From CAZSDU01 sp963662525 (lineage in GTDB: Bacteria; Bacteroidota; Bacteroidia; Bacteroidales; FEN-979): a stretch of DNA of 64,000 nt. Position 1 is the first letter of the stretch. Each line of letters opens with the position of its first letter. The stretch is taken from the NCBI GenBank assembly GCA_963662525.1, contig OY759717.1, forward strand, positions 248,001-312,000. Direction: 5' to 3'. Below are positions 32,898-43,100 of the stretch, piece by piece. Position numbers and translations under genes: made by a program. The notes beneath the pieces were generated by a model. That model saw nothing but the letters and a program-made list of their open reading frames with translations. It had not been told where the DNA came from and ran no database searches.

Positions 32898-34061
32898 TTG
32901 ACAAAGAGAGACTATTACGAAATACTTGAAGTCAGTAAGGATGCAAGTGCTGAAGAGATTAAGAAAGCTTACAGACAGCAGGCTTTAAAATATCATCCGG
33001 ATAAAAATCCAGGGAAGAAGGATGCGGAAGATAAATTCAAAGAAGCAGCTGAAGCATATGAAGTACTAAGTAATTCCGACAAACGGAGGAGATATGATCA
33101 GTATGGACATGCTGGCATGGGGAACAATGGTGGTTTTTCAGGATTCGGCGGCGGCATGAGCATGGAGGATATTTTCTCACATTTCGGGGATATTTTCGGA
33201 GGTGGCGGCAATGACCCCTTCAGTTCGTTTTTTGGCGGGGGAAGAAGCAGGGGAAAAACCGTCAATCGTGGCTCAAACCTCAGGGTTAAAGTAAAAATGA
33301 CCCTGGAGGAAGTCGCCCACGGAGTTGAGAAAAAAATTAAAGTAAACAAATTCATTTCCTGCACGACCTGTAAAGGGACAGGTGCCAGGGATGGCAGTTC
33401 ATTCACAACCTGCTCAACCTGCAAGGGCAGCGGTCATGTTACCCGGGTCACCTCAACTTTCCTTGGGCAGATGCAAACCACAGCAACTTGTCCGAATTGC
33501 GGAGGTGAAGGACAGATCATCACAGATAAATGTCATGATTGTGCCGGGAACGGAGTAGTAAAAGGAGAAGAAGTAATTTCCATAAAAATCCCTGCCGGGG
33601 TTTCTGAGGGCATGCAATTATCATTGGGAGGTAAGGGAAATGCAGCTGCAAGAGGTGGTATTGCCGGTGATCTCATTGTTCAAATCGAAGAACTCAAACA
33701 TTCGATTTTTCAACGCGATGGGAATGATGTTTATTATGATAATTTTATTTCCATTGCAGATGCTGCTTTAGGTATTACCCTTGAAGTTCCTACTATTGAT
33801 GGCAAAGCCAAAATAAAAATCGAACCCGGGACCCAAAGTGGAAAAGTGCTGCGTTTGAGAGGAAAAGGTATTCCCAGTGTCAATGGATATGAGAATAAAG
33901 GCGATCAACTGGTAACCATCCATATCTGGACACCCAGGGCCCTGAGTAAAGAAGAGAAGATCATGTTGGAAAAGCTGGGAAAATCACCCAATTTCCAGCC
34001 CTCAGAGGAAGAGAAGGAAAAAAACTTTTTTTCACGGATGAAAAACTATTTTGAATCATAA
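32898..34061 (+). CDS. dnaJ: Chaperone protein DnaJ
   Basis: DnaJ delivers substrates to DnaK and stimulates its ATPase. 387 residues. The start is TTG (MTKRDYYEILEVSKDA); no ATG lies nearby that keeps the J domain. The J domain (1-70) has HPD at 33-35, followed by a Gly/Phe region (~75-120) and four zinc-binding CxxCxGxG motifs (CTTCKGTG, CSTCKGSG, CPNCGGEG, CHDCAGNG), then two C-terminal substrate domains. It is a full type I DnaJ. It follows grpE and probably shares its promoter. Confidence 0.96.
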   Translation: MTKRDYYEILEVSKDASAEEIKKAYRQQALKYHPDKNPGKKDAEDKFKEAAEAYEVLSNSDKRRRYDQYGHAGMGNNGGFSGFGGGMSMEDIFSHFGDIFGGGGNDPFSSFFGGGRSRGKTVNRGSNLRVKVKMTLEEVAHGVEKKIKVNKFISCTTCKGTGARDGSSFTTCSTCKGSGHVTRVTSTFLGQMQTTATCPNCGGEGQIITDKCHDCAGNGVVKGEEVISIKIPAGVSEGMQLSLGGKGNAAARGGIAGDLIVQIEELKHSIFQRDGNDVYYDNFISIADAALGITLEVPTIDGKAKIKIEPGTQSGKVLRLRGKGIPSVNGYENKGDQLVTIHIWTPRALSKEEKIMLEKLGKSPNFQPSEEEKEKNFFSRMKNYFES

Positions 34062-34062
34062 T

Positions 34063-35001
34063 ATGGATATTTTTTCCGCTCATCAGGTCTCCAAACAGTA
34101 TTCCAATCATCGGGCTCTTGACAAAGTCAGCATTGATGTTCCTGAAGGGAGTATTTTTGGCTTACTAGGACCAAACGGAGCCGGTAAAACCACACTTATC
34201 AGGGTCATCAATCAGATCATCGCTCCTGATGAAGGGGAACTCTTCTTCCAGGGTCATCGATTGGAACCTTCCGATATTGAAAACATCGGCTACCTTCCTG
34301 AAGAAAGGGGGCTGTATAAAAAGATGTCGGTTGGTGAACAGGCATTGTATCTTGCGCAACTCAAGGGTCTCGATAAGCATGAAGCACAGAAACGACTGAA
34401 ATTCTGGTTTGAAAAATTTGAAATGAAAGGATGGTGGAACCGCAAGGTGGAAGAACTGTCGAAAGGAATGCAACAAAAAGTTCAGTTCCTGGTTACAATC
34501 ATTCACCATCCATCCCTGCTTATTTTTGATGAGCCTTTCAGCGGGTTTGATCCCATCAATGCCAATATGCTCAAGGATGAAATTCTGTCCCAAAAAGAAA
34601 AAGGTGCAACCATTATCTTTTCTACCCACAATATGGCTTCTGTTGAAGAACTTTGTGATCATATCGCTTTGATCAATAATTCAAAAGTCATTCTGCATGG
34701 GCCGGTAAGAGAGATCAAGAGGACCTATAAAACCAATACTTTTAATCTTACTTACAACACCTGTGAAGAGGATTTGCAGGCATTCCTGCCACCTTCTTTT
34801 CAGGTACTCAATACGGAGCGGGATGCAGATCATTTCCAGACCAATATCAGGATCCCGGCAGAAGGAAGCCCGAATGATTTACTCAGCGCACTTATGCCCC
34901 ATGTTACGGTTTACGCTTTGCATGAGGTCGTTCCCAGCATGAATGATATATTCATTCAAACGGTGACTGAACAAAATTCTTTGCTTAAAATGAACTCCTG
35001 A
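34063..35001 (+). CDS. ABC transporter ATP-binding protein (NatA-like)
   Basis: 312 residues from the ATG at 34063, one base after the dnaJ stop; a TTG four codons upstream lies inside dnaJ. Walker A GPNGAGKTT, Walker B LLIFDEPFSGFDP and the switch His in IIFSTHNM are intact; the ABC signature is LSKGM rather than LSGGQ, which is common in this exporter subfamily. The last ~80 residues form an accessory domain as in NatA/CcmA-like proteins. With the permease that follows, it probably forms an exporter for sodium, a drug or another small compound; the substrate cannot be told. Confidence 0.87.
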   Translation: MDIFSAHQVSKQYSNHRALDKVSIDVPEGSIFGLLGPNGAGKTTLIRVINQIIAPDEGELFFQGHRLEPSDIENIGYLPEERGLYKKMSVGEQALYLAQLKGLDKHEAQKRLKFWFEKFEMKGWWNRKVEELSKGMQQKVQFLVTIIHHPSLLIFDEPFSGFDPINANMLKDEILSQKEKGATIIFSTHNMASVEELCDHIALINNSKVILHGPVREIKRTYKTNTFNLTYNTCEEDLQAFLPPSFQVLNTERDADHFQTNIRIPAEGSPNDLLSALMPHVTVYALHEVVPSMNDIFIQTVTEQNSLLKMNS

Positions 35002-35002
35002 C

Positions 35003-36379
35003 ATGAAAAAGATACTCCTTATCATTCAACGTGAGTACCTTACCCGGGTAAGAAAGAGATCCTTCATGGTCATGACCATCCTGGGACCATTGCTCATGGC
35101 AGCGATCATGATTGTGCCCATATATTTAGCCACCCGGACGAATGAAGTAAAAACCGTTTCCGTCATCGATGAGAGTGGTATTTTTTATGAAAAATTCAAG
35201 GATTCCGACAATATCAAATTTCATTACCTGATCAGTGATATAGGCTCCGCCAAAGCAAATTTTAAAAAAAGCGGTGACCATGCCCTGCTTTATATTCCCA
35301 AAACTGAAGTGACCCTGCCGTCCAATGCAATCCTGTATTCGGAAAACAGTGTCAATATCAATGTAAAGACCTATATAAAAAATGTCATGTCTAAACACAT
35401 TGAGGAGCTCAAACTGGAAGCGAAGCTGAAAGATCTTCGGAAAGAGGGAGAACCACCGGTGAATGTAGATGATATTTTACGGTCAATTAAAACTTCGGTG
35501 GACATCAATACCATGAAAATTGGTGATGACGGGAAAGAATCGAAAAGCTATACAGAGGTTAGTATGGCCTTAGGGATGTTTGCGGGAATCCTGATCTATT
35601 TCTTTATTTTTCTTTTCGGATCACAGGTTATGCGCGGTGTGATAGAAGAAAAGACCAACCGTATCGTCGAAGTCATTGTTTCCTCCGTGAAACCCTTCCA
35701 ACTCATGATGGGAAAGATTATCGGCGTCGGGCTTGTCGGTTTAACGCAGTTCCTTTTATGGGTAGTGCTGACCTTCGGGATTGTTACCGTTGTCACTTCC
35801 ACATTTACAGGGAAACCAGGAAAGTCATCTGTTACTGCACAAACCATGATGCAGCAAAACCCATCCCTGAAACAGATCCAGGATAACCTTCCGGAAACTG
35901 CAAAAAAGGATGCAGGAGAGAGTATGAATGAGGCCATGGATGTAATCAATACCATCAATTTTCCGGTAATGATCGCTGCCTTTCTGTTTTTCTTCATTTT
36001 CGGTTATCTGATGTATGCTGCCTTGTTCGCTGCCATTGGAGGTGCAGTGGACAGTGAATCAGACACCCAGCAATTCATGATGCCCATAACTTTACCATTG
36101 ATCCTTGCCATCGTCATGGCTCAGTTTGTCATCCAGAACCCGGAAGGCCAGGTATCTTTCTGGATGTCTGTCATTCCGCTTACTTCCCCAGTTATCATGA
36201 TGATCCGGATTCCCTTTGGTGTACCCATTTGGGAGGTTATTTTATCCATGTCATTTCTGATACTGGGATTTCTTGGCACTACCTGGCTTGCAGCAAAAAT
36301 CTACCGCACCGGGATCCTGATGTACGGAAAGAAAGTAAGTTATAAGGAGCTGTGGAAATGGGTCAGGTATAAGAACTGA
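35003..36379 (+). CDS. ABC-2 type transporter permease (NatB-like)
   Basis: 458 residues. One membrane helix near the N-terminus (SFMVMTILGPLLMAAIMIVP) is followed by a large extracytoplasmic domain (~45-185) and a cluster of five or six helices at the C-terminus. The conserved block MRGVIEEKTNRIVEVIVSSV near residue 212 is typical of ABC-2 family exporters. It starts one base after the ATPase stop and is convergent with the deoxyhypusine-synthase-like gene, with two bases between stops. Confidence 0.85.
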   Translation: MKKILLIIQREYLTRVRKRSFMVMTILGPLLMAAIMIVPIYLATRTNEVKTVSVIDESGIFYEKFKDSDNIKFHYLISDIGSAKANFKKSGDHALLYIPKTEVTLPSNAILYSENSVNINVKTYIKNVMSKHIEELKLEAKLKDLRKEGEPPVNVDDILRSIKTSVDINTMKIGDDGKESKSYTEVSMALGMFAGILIYFFIFLFGSQVMRGVIEEKTNRIVEVIVSSVKPFQLMMGKIIGVGLVGLTQFLLWVVLTFGIVTVVTSTFTGKPGKSSVTAQTMMQQNPSLKQIQDNLPETAKKDAGESMNEAMDVINTINFPVMIAAFLFFFIFGYLMYAALFAAIGGAVDSESDTQQFMMPITLPLILAIVMAQFVIQNPEGQVSFWMSVIPLTSPVIMMIRIPFGVPIWEVILSMSFLILGFLGTTWLAAKIYRTGILMYGKKVSYKELWKWVRYKN

Positions 36380-36381
36380 TC

Positions 36382-37401
36382 TTATTTATCCAGCATTTTT
36401 GCCCACCCGTATTTTTTTCGTTTTTTCCAGTCGTTCCGATGGTAAACATAACTGATGATTAGGGGAAGCACTGAGGTAGCTTCAGCATATACCATCTTCT
36501 CATAAACGGTATCCACTTTACCCCAGGAAGCAGCTTCCTTCAGTGTGGAACTGGAACAGGCCCCGTCTCTGGCATCAGCTACGGTGATCTGAATGGCATA
36601 CTGATGCATGGGAACTTCTTTCCCAAGGACTTCCGCACAAATAACCGTATCCTGCACGAAATTTTTTGGCACCCCTCCCCCGATCATAAATAATCCTGAG
36701 GTTTTAGCAGCCATTTTAATTTTGGTCAGTTCAAGAAAATCTTTGACTGAGTCGATGGAAACATGTTTTTTGGGATTGTCCCACTGATGCCTGACCAGTC
36801 CGAAACCAGCGCTGCTGTCGCTGAATGCCGGACAGAAAATCGGGACATTATGTTCATAACAAACCTGAACCAGAGAATCTTTCTTTTTTGAATTTTTCAC
36901 CAGCCATTTACCCATTTCGCGGATAAATTCGCGGGAAGAATACGGGCGTGGTTCAAGTGAATTGGCTATTTTATTGATTGTCATATCGCAAACCTGCAGC
37001 TGCTCTTCATCGATGTAGGTATCATAGATCCGGTCGATATAATTATTCCTCAGATCGCAGTCATCTACATTATAAGAGCCCTTGTAATGTTTAAACCCCA
37101 AAGCTTCAAAGAAATCCATATCCACAATGGAAGCACCGGTAGCAACAATAGCATCAACCATATTGTTTTTCACCATATCCACATATACCTGCATGCAGCC
37201 TCCTGCGCTGGTGCTACCTGCCAGGGTAAGAAATATGGTACATCCCTTATCCCTGATCATCCTGTTCAGGATATCGGCTGCAGCAGCGGTATCCCGCGAC
37301 GTAAATGACATATCGCGCATAGCGTCAATAATCGGAGTAGCATCAAACGATTTGATGTCTATATGCTTTACGGGGTCTTTTAATAGCGCCTTTTTCTTCA
37401 T
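36382..37401 (-). CDS. Deoxyhypusine-synthase-like protein
   Basis: 339 residues of the deoxyhypusine synthase fold: an NAD-binding region (TLAGSTSAGGCMQVYVDMVK), GGGVPKNF at 241-248 and the catalytic segment KEAASWGKV. By comparison with the human enzyme from memory, the catalytic Lys329 corresponds to Lys295 and Trp327 to Trp293, both present; Glu323 and Asp313 also have matches, but His288 is Asn247 and Asp316 is Cys282. Bacteria lack eIF5A, so a polyamine is the likelier acceptor than a protein, as in homospermidine-synthase-like members. It follows arginine decarboxylase after 22 bases, supporting a polyamine role. Confidence 0.82.
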   Translation of the reverse strand: MKKKALLKDPVKHIDIKSFDATPIIDAMRDMSFTSRDTAAAADILNRMIRDKGCTIFLTLAGSTSAGGCMQVYVDMVKNNMVDAIVATGASIVDMDFFEALGFKHYKGSYNVDDCDLRNNYIDRIYDTYIDEEQLQVCDMTINKIANSLEPRPYSSREFIREMGKWLVKNSKKKDSLVQVCYEHNVPIFCPAFSDSSAGFGLVRHQWDNPKKHVSIDSVKDFLELTKIKMAAKTSGLFMIGGGVPKNFVQDTVICAEVLGKEVPMHQYAIQITVADARDGACSSSTLKEAASWGKVDTVYEKMVYAEATSVLPLIISYVYHRNDWKKRKKYGWAKMLDK

Positions 37402-37423
37402 AGCAATTTTTTTTCAAAATTAA

Positions 37424-38815
37424 TCAATATCCCAAAATCTTCAACATCGATTTGTAACTCTGTTCTTTGGAGAAAAGTTTGGTAGTAATTTCATCATTTT
37501 CATCGAGATCGATCAGTACATGCTTGGGTGCAGGCAGGAGGCAATGCTGTATGCCCCCGTATCCTCCGATGGCTTCCTGGTAGGCTCCGGTATGGAACAT
37601 GCCGATATACAAAGGCTCATCCTGAGTGAATTTGGGAACAAAAACAGCATTGGAATGTTCTTCTGCATTATAATAATCCTCGCTGTCGCAGGTAAGTCCA
37701 CCCAGAAATACCCTTTCATATTCAACATCCCAGTTATTTACTGCCAACAAAATAAATTTCTGGTTTATGGCCCAAGTATCCGGCAAGGTATTCATGAAGG
37801 ATGAGTCGATCATGTTCCAGATCTCCCGGTCATTTTGTCTTTTCTGGTCGATGATGGAGAAAAGCACGGCACCGCTTTCACCTACGGTAAAAGATCCGAA
37901 CTCGGTAAAGATATCCGGTTCAGGTACTTCATTCCGCTCACATATACTCTTAATCTGGGCGATGATTTCCTCCGCCATGTATTCATATTCATAATTGAAA
38001 GCCAGGGAATTTTTAATGGGGAATCCTCCACCGATATTCAATGCAGTCAGTTCCGGACAGATTTTCTTGAGTTCACAGTAAACATTGACACTCTTGGTAA
38101 GTTCATTCCAGTAATAGGCTGTATCTTTTATTCCTGTATTGATAAAAAAATGAAGCATTTTCAGTTCGAACTTCGGATTACTTTTTATTTTTTCGAGGTA
38201 ATAGGGTAAAATATCATTATACCTGATACCCAGCCGGGAAGTATAAAAATCAAATTTTGGTTCTTCTTCCGATGCAATCCTGATCCCGATCTTTGTTTTA
38301 TATTTGATTTCCTGCTCATATTTATCCAGTTCAAACAGGTTATCCAGTACCGGAATTGTATTGGAGAACCCATTATTGATCAGGTTCACAATATATTCAA
38401 TGTATTGAGGCCGCTTAAAGCCATTGCAAATAATGAACTTGTCCTTCGTAAACAAGCTCCTGCTAACCAGATCTTCAATAATCGGCATATCAAAAGCGGA
38501 TGAGGTCTCAAGATTGACCTCATTTTTCAGTACTTCTTCCAGTACAAAGCTGAAGTGAGAACTTTTGGTACAATAACAATAATTATAATCGCCCTGGTAA
38601 TCCACCTTGGCCATGGCCACATTGAACAATCGCTTGGCTTTCTGTACCTGGGAACTTATCCTGGGCAGATAACTTATTTTCAATGGAGTACCATATTGTT
38701 TGATAATATCCATCAAGGGAACATTATGAAAATAAAGCTCATTGTCAATCACTTTAAATTCATCCTGAGGAAAATCAAAGCTTTGTTCAATAAGATCAAT
38801 ATACTTATTTTTCAT
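37424..38815 (-). CDS. speA: Arginine decarboxylase, Bacteroidetes type (PLP, alanine-racemase fold)
   Basis: Converts arginine to agmatine, the first step of putrescine or spermidine formation without ornithine decarboxylase. 463 residues, shorter than the ~630-residue E. coli SpeA. PLP Lys84 lies in YCTKSSH. The Gly-rich phosphate-binding loop NIGGGFP and the active-site Cys in LTCDSEDYY are visible. The C-terminal beta-domain ends with GAYQEAIGGYGG. It is the first gene of a two-gene operon with the deoxyhypusine-synthase-like enzyme. Carboxynorspermidine decarboxylase shares the fold, so the substrate is assigned with moderate trust. Confidence 0.8.
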   Translation of the reverse strand: MKNKYIDLIEQSFDFPQDEFKVIDNELYFHNVPLMDIIKQYGTPLKISYLPRISSQVQKAKRLFNVAMAKVDYQGDYNYCYCTKSSHFSFVLEEVLKNEVNLETSSAFDMPIIEDLVSRSLFTKDKFIICNGFKRPQYIEYIVNLINNGFSNTIPVLDNLFELDKYEQEIKYKTKIGIRIASEEEPKFDFYTSRLGIRYNDILPYYLEKIKSNPKFELKMLHFFINTGIKDTAYYWNELTKSVNVYCELKKICPELTALNIGGGFPIKNSLAFNYEYEYMAEEIIAQIKSICERNEVPEPDIFTEFGSFTVGESGAVLFSIIDQKRQNDREIWNMIDSSFMNTLPDTWAINQKFILLAVNNWDVEYERVFLGGLTCDSEDYYNAEEHSNAVFVPKFTQDEPLYIGMFHTGAYQEAIGGYGGIQHCLLPAPKHVLIDLDENDEITTKLFSKEQSYKSMLKILGY

Positions 38816-38892
38816 GACATCATTTATTAAAGCAAGTCACCCGGATTAACATTTTTTAATCAATGTAAATCACTTACATTGAAAATATTTTG

Positions 38893-38900
38893 CAAAAGTA
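38893..38900 (-). promoter_or_regulatory. -7 element of the arginine decarboxylase operon
   Basis: The minus strand reads TACTTTTG, a TAnnTTTG match, about 80 bases upstream of the start. The nearest TTG is 24 bp further upstream, longer than usual. Confidence 0.4.
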
Positions 38901-38993
38901 AATCTTTAAATGAACTTTTATTAACAAAAATTTTAAAATCGCACGAATTGAAATAAATTTGAATTTTTATCCCTCTTTAAAGATGATGATCCG

Positions 38994-39527
38994 ATGAATG
39001 AACCTGAGACACTGGAAGATCTTCTGCTGGTTGAGATGTCAAGAAGAAACACCGACCTGGTGGCAGACCTGATCATTCAAAAGCCGGATTTATTTGAGGA
39101 TCTGTTTGAAATATTCCTGGGTAATAATGAACCTGTAAGCCGAAGAGCTGCCTGGGTTATTGACACCGTTTCAGAGAAAATCCCCTCCTTGCTTGAACCC
39201 TATTTGAATTACATGACGGAAGCATTACCCGGATTTACACATGACGGGTTGAAACGTCATGCTGTGCATATGCTATCGCGGTCACCATTGCCTACTGAAC
39301 ATCTGGGTGAACTGATGAATATTTGCTTCACCTGGTTAACTTCACCAAAAGAATCAGTAGCGGTCAAGATATATTGCATGGATATTCTATATAATATTTC
39401 AAAGTCAGAGCCGGATCTGAAGAAAGAACTGGCAGATTCCATTGAATGGAGGATGCAGGAAGAGACTCCAGGATTCCGGAACCGGGCCCGGAAAATGCTT
39501 CATAAACTGTATCGTGAGATGCAATAA
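38994..39527 (+). CDS. Helical-repeat (HEAT-like) protein
   Basis: 177 residues, all-helical. It contains at least four helix pairs with HEAT-like patterns (VSRRAAWVIDTVSEKIPSLL, GLKRHAVHMLSRSPLPTEHL, SVAVKIYCMDILYNISKSEP, GFRNRARKMLHKLYREM). No signal peptide, so probably cytoplasmic. Such repeats bind proteins or, in the alkylation-repair relatives, DNA. I recognise no specific family. Stands 178 bases from the divergent arginine decarboxylase and 16 before the DUF1036-like gene. Confidence 0.68.
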   Translation: MNEPETLEDLLLVEMSRRNTDLVADLIIQKPDLFEDLFEIFLGNNEPVSRRAAWVIDTVSEKIPSLLEPYLNYMTEALPGFTHDGLKRHAVHMLSRSPLPTEHLGELMNICFTWLTSPKESVAVKIYCMDILYNISKSEPDLKKELADSIEWRMQEETPGFRNRARKMLHKLYREMQ

Positions 39528-39564
39528 ACGATGAATTAATCCTATGTTTGTAAAAAATTCTGAA

Positions 39565-39993
39565 ATGAAAACCCTTCGCTTTCTGTCACTGGGTATTTTT
39601 ATGTTCACAAACACCTTCCTGAACGCTCAGATTACATTTACCAATGCTCATTCCGAACCGGTTTATGTGGCTTTTGCACATTATGTTGCTAAAACTACCG
39701 GTGGTTATTGGATGACGCAGGGCTGGTGGACAGTCAATTCCGGCAGTTCTCATCTTGCCTATGAAACCATAGGTCCGAATGACAGCATCGGATATTTTGC
39801 TGTGACTACTTTATCTGATACAGAATTTCCCGGGGGTAAAAACCTGCTGGTTCATCCTGATGAAAAATTCACCCTCAGAAATGCAGATCAAGAATCGGTT
39901 CAACAGCAAAATCCCCAGTATGAATGGAGAAAATTCAGAATTATCAGGATGCCGGCCGGGACCACATCCGGCACGATCACCCTGAAAAAATGA
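39565..39993 (+). CDS. Secreted DUF1036-like protein
   Basis: The start at 39565 (MKTLRFLSLGIFMFTNTFLN) gives a signal peptide with cleavage after LNAQ; the ATG at 39544 lies inside a TATGTTTG sequence that matches the promoter -7 element and is not used. 142 residues. The pattern NAHSEPVYVAFAHY, MTQGWWTVNSGSSH resembles DUF1036 (yN...v.vA......W...GWW.v..G), a small periplasmic beta domain of unknown function. It ends 149 bases before secDF. Confidence 0.6.
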   Translation: MKTLRFLSLGIFMFTNTFLNAQITFTNAHSEPVYVAFAHYVAKTTGGYWMTQGWWTVNSGSSHLAYETIGPNDSIGYFAVTTLSDTEFPGGKNLLVHPDEKFTLRNADQESVQQQNPQYEWRKFRIIRMPAGTTSGTITLKK

Positions 39994-40054
39994 ACCTGAT
40001 ATCTTTTCCGGGGATTCTTAATTCCTGATTCTTCCATCCTAATTCATATTTCTA

Positions 40055-40085
40055 TTGGTTTTTTCGCCGGAATGTTCTATTTTTG
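40055..40085 (+). promoter_or_regulatory. secDF promoter
   Basis: TTG (40055-40057), a 20-bp spacer and TATTTTTG (40078-40085) match the -33/-7 consensus. The predicted leader is about 50 bases. Confidence 0.62.
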
Positions 40086-40142
40086 CACGCTCAAAAAAAA
40101 GGCTTAGAAAAAAAAATACAATCTATTTAAAATCACAGACTC

Positions 40143-43100
40143 ATGCAGAATAAAGGCGTTGTTAAATTTTTTGCGGTTACATTCGTTTTAGTTTGTTTGT
40201 TCCAGTTATCCTTTACTTTTATCAGCTATCGATACTCCTTAAAGGCTGATGCTTATGCCAATGCCCCATCAGTGAAGGAAATGGCAAAGGTAATGGCGAA
40301 GGGTGATCCGATCAGGGAAGAGTATTATTTCGATTCTATTTCCAAATCCCGCCTGGAATATTTTAACGATTCCCTGGCAAACGTAAGTGTGTTTAATATT
40401 CTTTTAAAACAATACACTTTAAAGGATGTCCGTGAACGCGAAATAAATCTGGGGCTCGACCTGAAAGGCGGGATGAACGTGACCATGGCGGTTTCTGTGC
40501 CAGATGTAATCCGCGCTTTGTCAGGATATAACCAGGATCCTACCTTTAATAAAGCCCTGGCAAAAGCCATAGAAAAAGAAAAAAACAGCACTGCTGATTT
40601 TGTAGATCTTTTTTACACTTCCTTTAAAGAAGCAGATCCCAATGCGAAGCTTGCATCGGTCTTTAATACTGTTGAATTAAAAGACAAAATCAATTATAAT
40701 TCCACCAATGATGAGGTTATTAAGGTTGTTCGTGAAGAGACCAACGGTGCTATTGACCGTACGTACAATATCCTTGCTACCCGTATCGACCGTTTCGGTG
40801 TGGTTCAGCCGAATATCCAGAAACTTCAGACTGCAGGTCGTATCCTGATTGAATTACCGGGTATCAAAGAACCTGAACGTGTCAGAAAGCTTCTGCAGGG
40901 AACAGCCCAACTTGAATTCTGGGAGACCTATCAGTATCCACAGCTCTTTCCCTTTTTCAGTGAAGCCAATAAAAAGCTGGTTTCCATTTTAAGTACCGGA
41001 CTTGATACTTTAAAAGCCGATAGCACCCTTGCTGCTGACTCTGCCGGAAAGATCAAAGCCATCACTGAAAAACAGATTCTTGCCGAGAAGAAAGAACCAA
41101 CGAAGAAAGAAGCAATAAAAGAAGAAATAAAAACCGATACTTCAAAAGAAAATGCCTTATTGAAAAAACTGGGCAAAGACACTTCCAGGACTTCAACTGA
41201 AGCCAAACGTGATCAGTCGTTTGATGAATATTCCAAGAAGAATCCCCTGTTTGCTTATCTCAACCCGGCCATTTATCAAACCAAAGACGGGCAATATCAG
41301 CCTGGGCAGACTGCCATGGTCGGCCGTGCTTTTATTAAAGATACTGCCCGTGTTAATCATATGCTGCTCTTGGTGAAGAACATGTTTCCCCGAGATATGA
41401 AACTTGCCTGGACAGTCAAGCCCAGAGATGAGGAAAAAGATATCCTGGAGCTCGTCGCGTTGAAAGTTACTTCCAGGGATGGTTCCCCTGCTCTTGGAGG
41501 AGATGTAATTACCAGTGCACGCCAGGATTATGATCAGAACGGACGCGTTGAAGTCTCCATGTCGATGAATTCTGAAGGTGCACGGATATGGAAACGGCTA
41601 ACTGGCGATAATATCGGGAAGCAGATAGCCATCGTCCTTGATGGATATATATATTCCTATCCCAATGTAAACGGTGAAATTCCGAATGGAATGTCGTCCA
41701 TTACTGGTGGGAATATGACGGTGGAAGAAGCTCAGGACCTTGGTAATATTCTTAAGGCAGGAAAGCTGCCGGCCCCGGCACGCATCGTGTCTGAAGAAAT
41801 TGTCGGCCCATCACTCGGTCAGGAGTCTATCAATGCTGGTTTGTTATCCTTCATCATTGCCTTTATCGGTGTTCTGCTTTACATGTCACTTTATTATAAC
41901 GGTGCCGGCCATGTGGCTGATATTGCATTGTTTGCCAATGTATTTTTCCTTTTCGGCGTTCTTGCCTCCATCGGTGCCGTACTTACCTTGCCAGGTATTG
42001 CCGGTATCGTATTGACCCTGGCTATGGCGGTCGACTCCAACGTTATCATTTATGAGCGTATGAGGGAAGAAATGCGAGCGGGTAAAGGGATGCGACTGGT
42101 GGTCAAAGATGGTTTCCATCATGCTTTGTCGGCCATTATCGACGGGCACGTGACCACTATTCTGACAGGTATTGTACTGTACATTTTTGGTTCCGGTCCT
42201 ATCAAGGGTTTTGCTACTACCTTGGTTATTGGTTTATTACTTTCCTTGTTCTCCTCCATTTTTATTGCCCGCCTGGTTTTTGAATGGATGCTTAACCGCA
42301 ACATGAAGATCACCACAGGGAATAAATACACCATGAATCTTTTCCAAAATCTCCATATCGATTTTATCGGTTTAAGGAAGAAGATGTACCTGCTCTCACT
42401 GCTGGTTATCTTACCCGGCATCATCAGTATTTTTGTCAGGGGATTAGATCCGGGTCTTGATTTCACTGGAGGACGCAGCTTCATTGTTCGTTTCGATCAG
42501 AATGTCTCAACCACTCAGGTTAGGGAATCACTTCGTAAGCAATTTGGGGAATCTCCTGAAGTAAAGACCTTCGGGCCCAAAAATCAGGTCAAGATCACCA
42601 CCAAATATCTGATCAATGACCGTGATCAGAAAACCGATTCCATTGTTAATGCAAAATTGTTTCAAGGTGTGAAAGGATACTATAAAGCACCTCTTTCCTA
42701 TACTGATTTCAAAGCCACGGATGCGAAAAAGATCATCGGTGAACTCAGCTCCCAAAGGGTCGACCCGACCATTTCCTATGCCTTGATATGGCAGGCTGTG
42801 ATGGCTGTTATCTTCTCGCTGGTCATCATCTTTATTTATATTGCCATCCGGTTTAAAAACTGGCAGTTTGGTATCGGAGGCGTGGTGTCACTCTTCCACG
42901 ATACCCTGATCATCATTACGGTATTTACTTTGTTCCATGGTATTCTCCCATTCGGAATGGAGGTGGATCAGTCATTTATTGCGGCCCTTTTAACGATTAT
43001 CGGTTATTCCATTATGGATACCGTTATCATCTTCGACAGGATCCGTGAATATAGGGCCCTTTATCCGAAGCGTGAACTGGCTAATAATATCAATGCCGCT

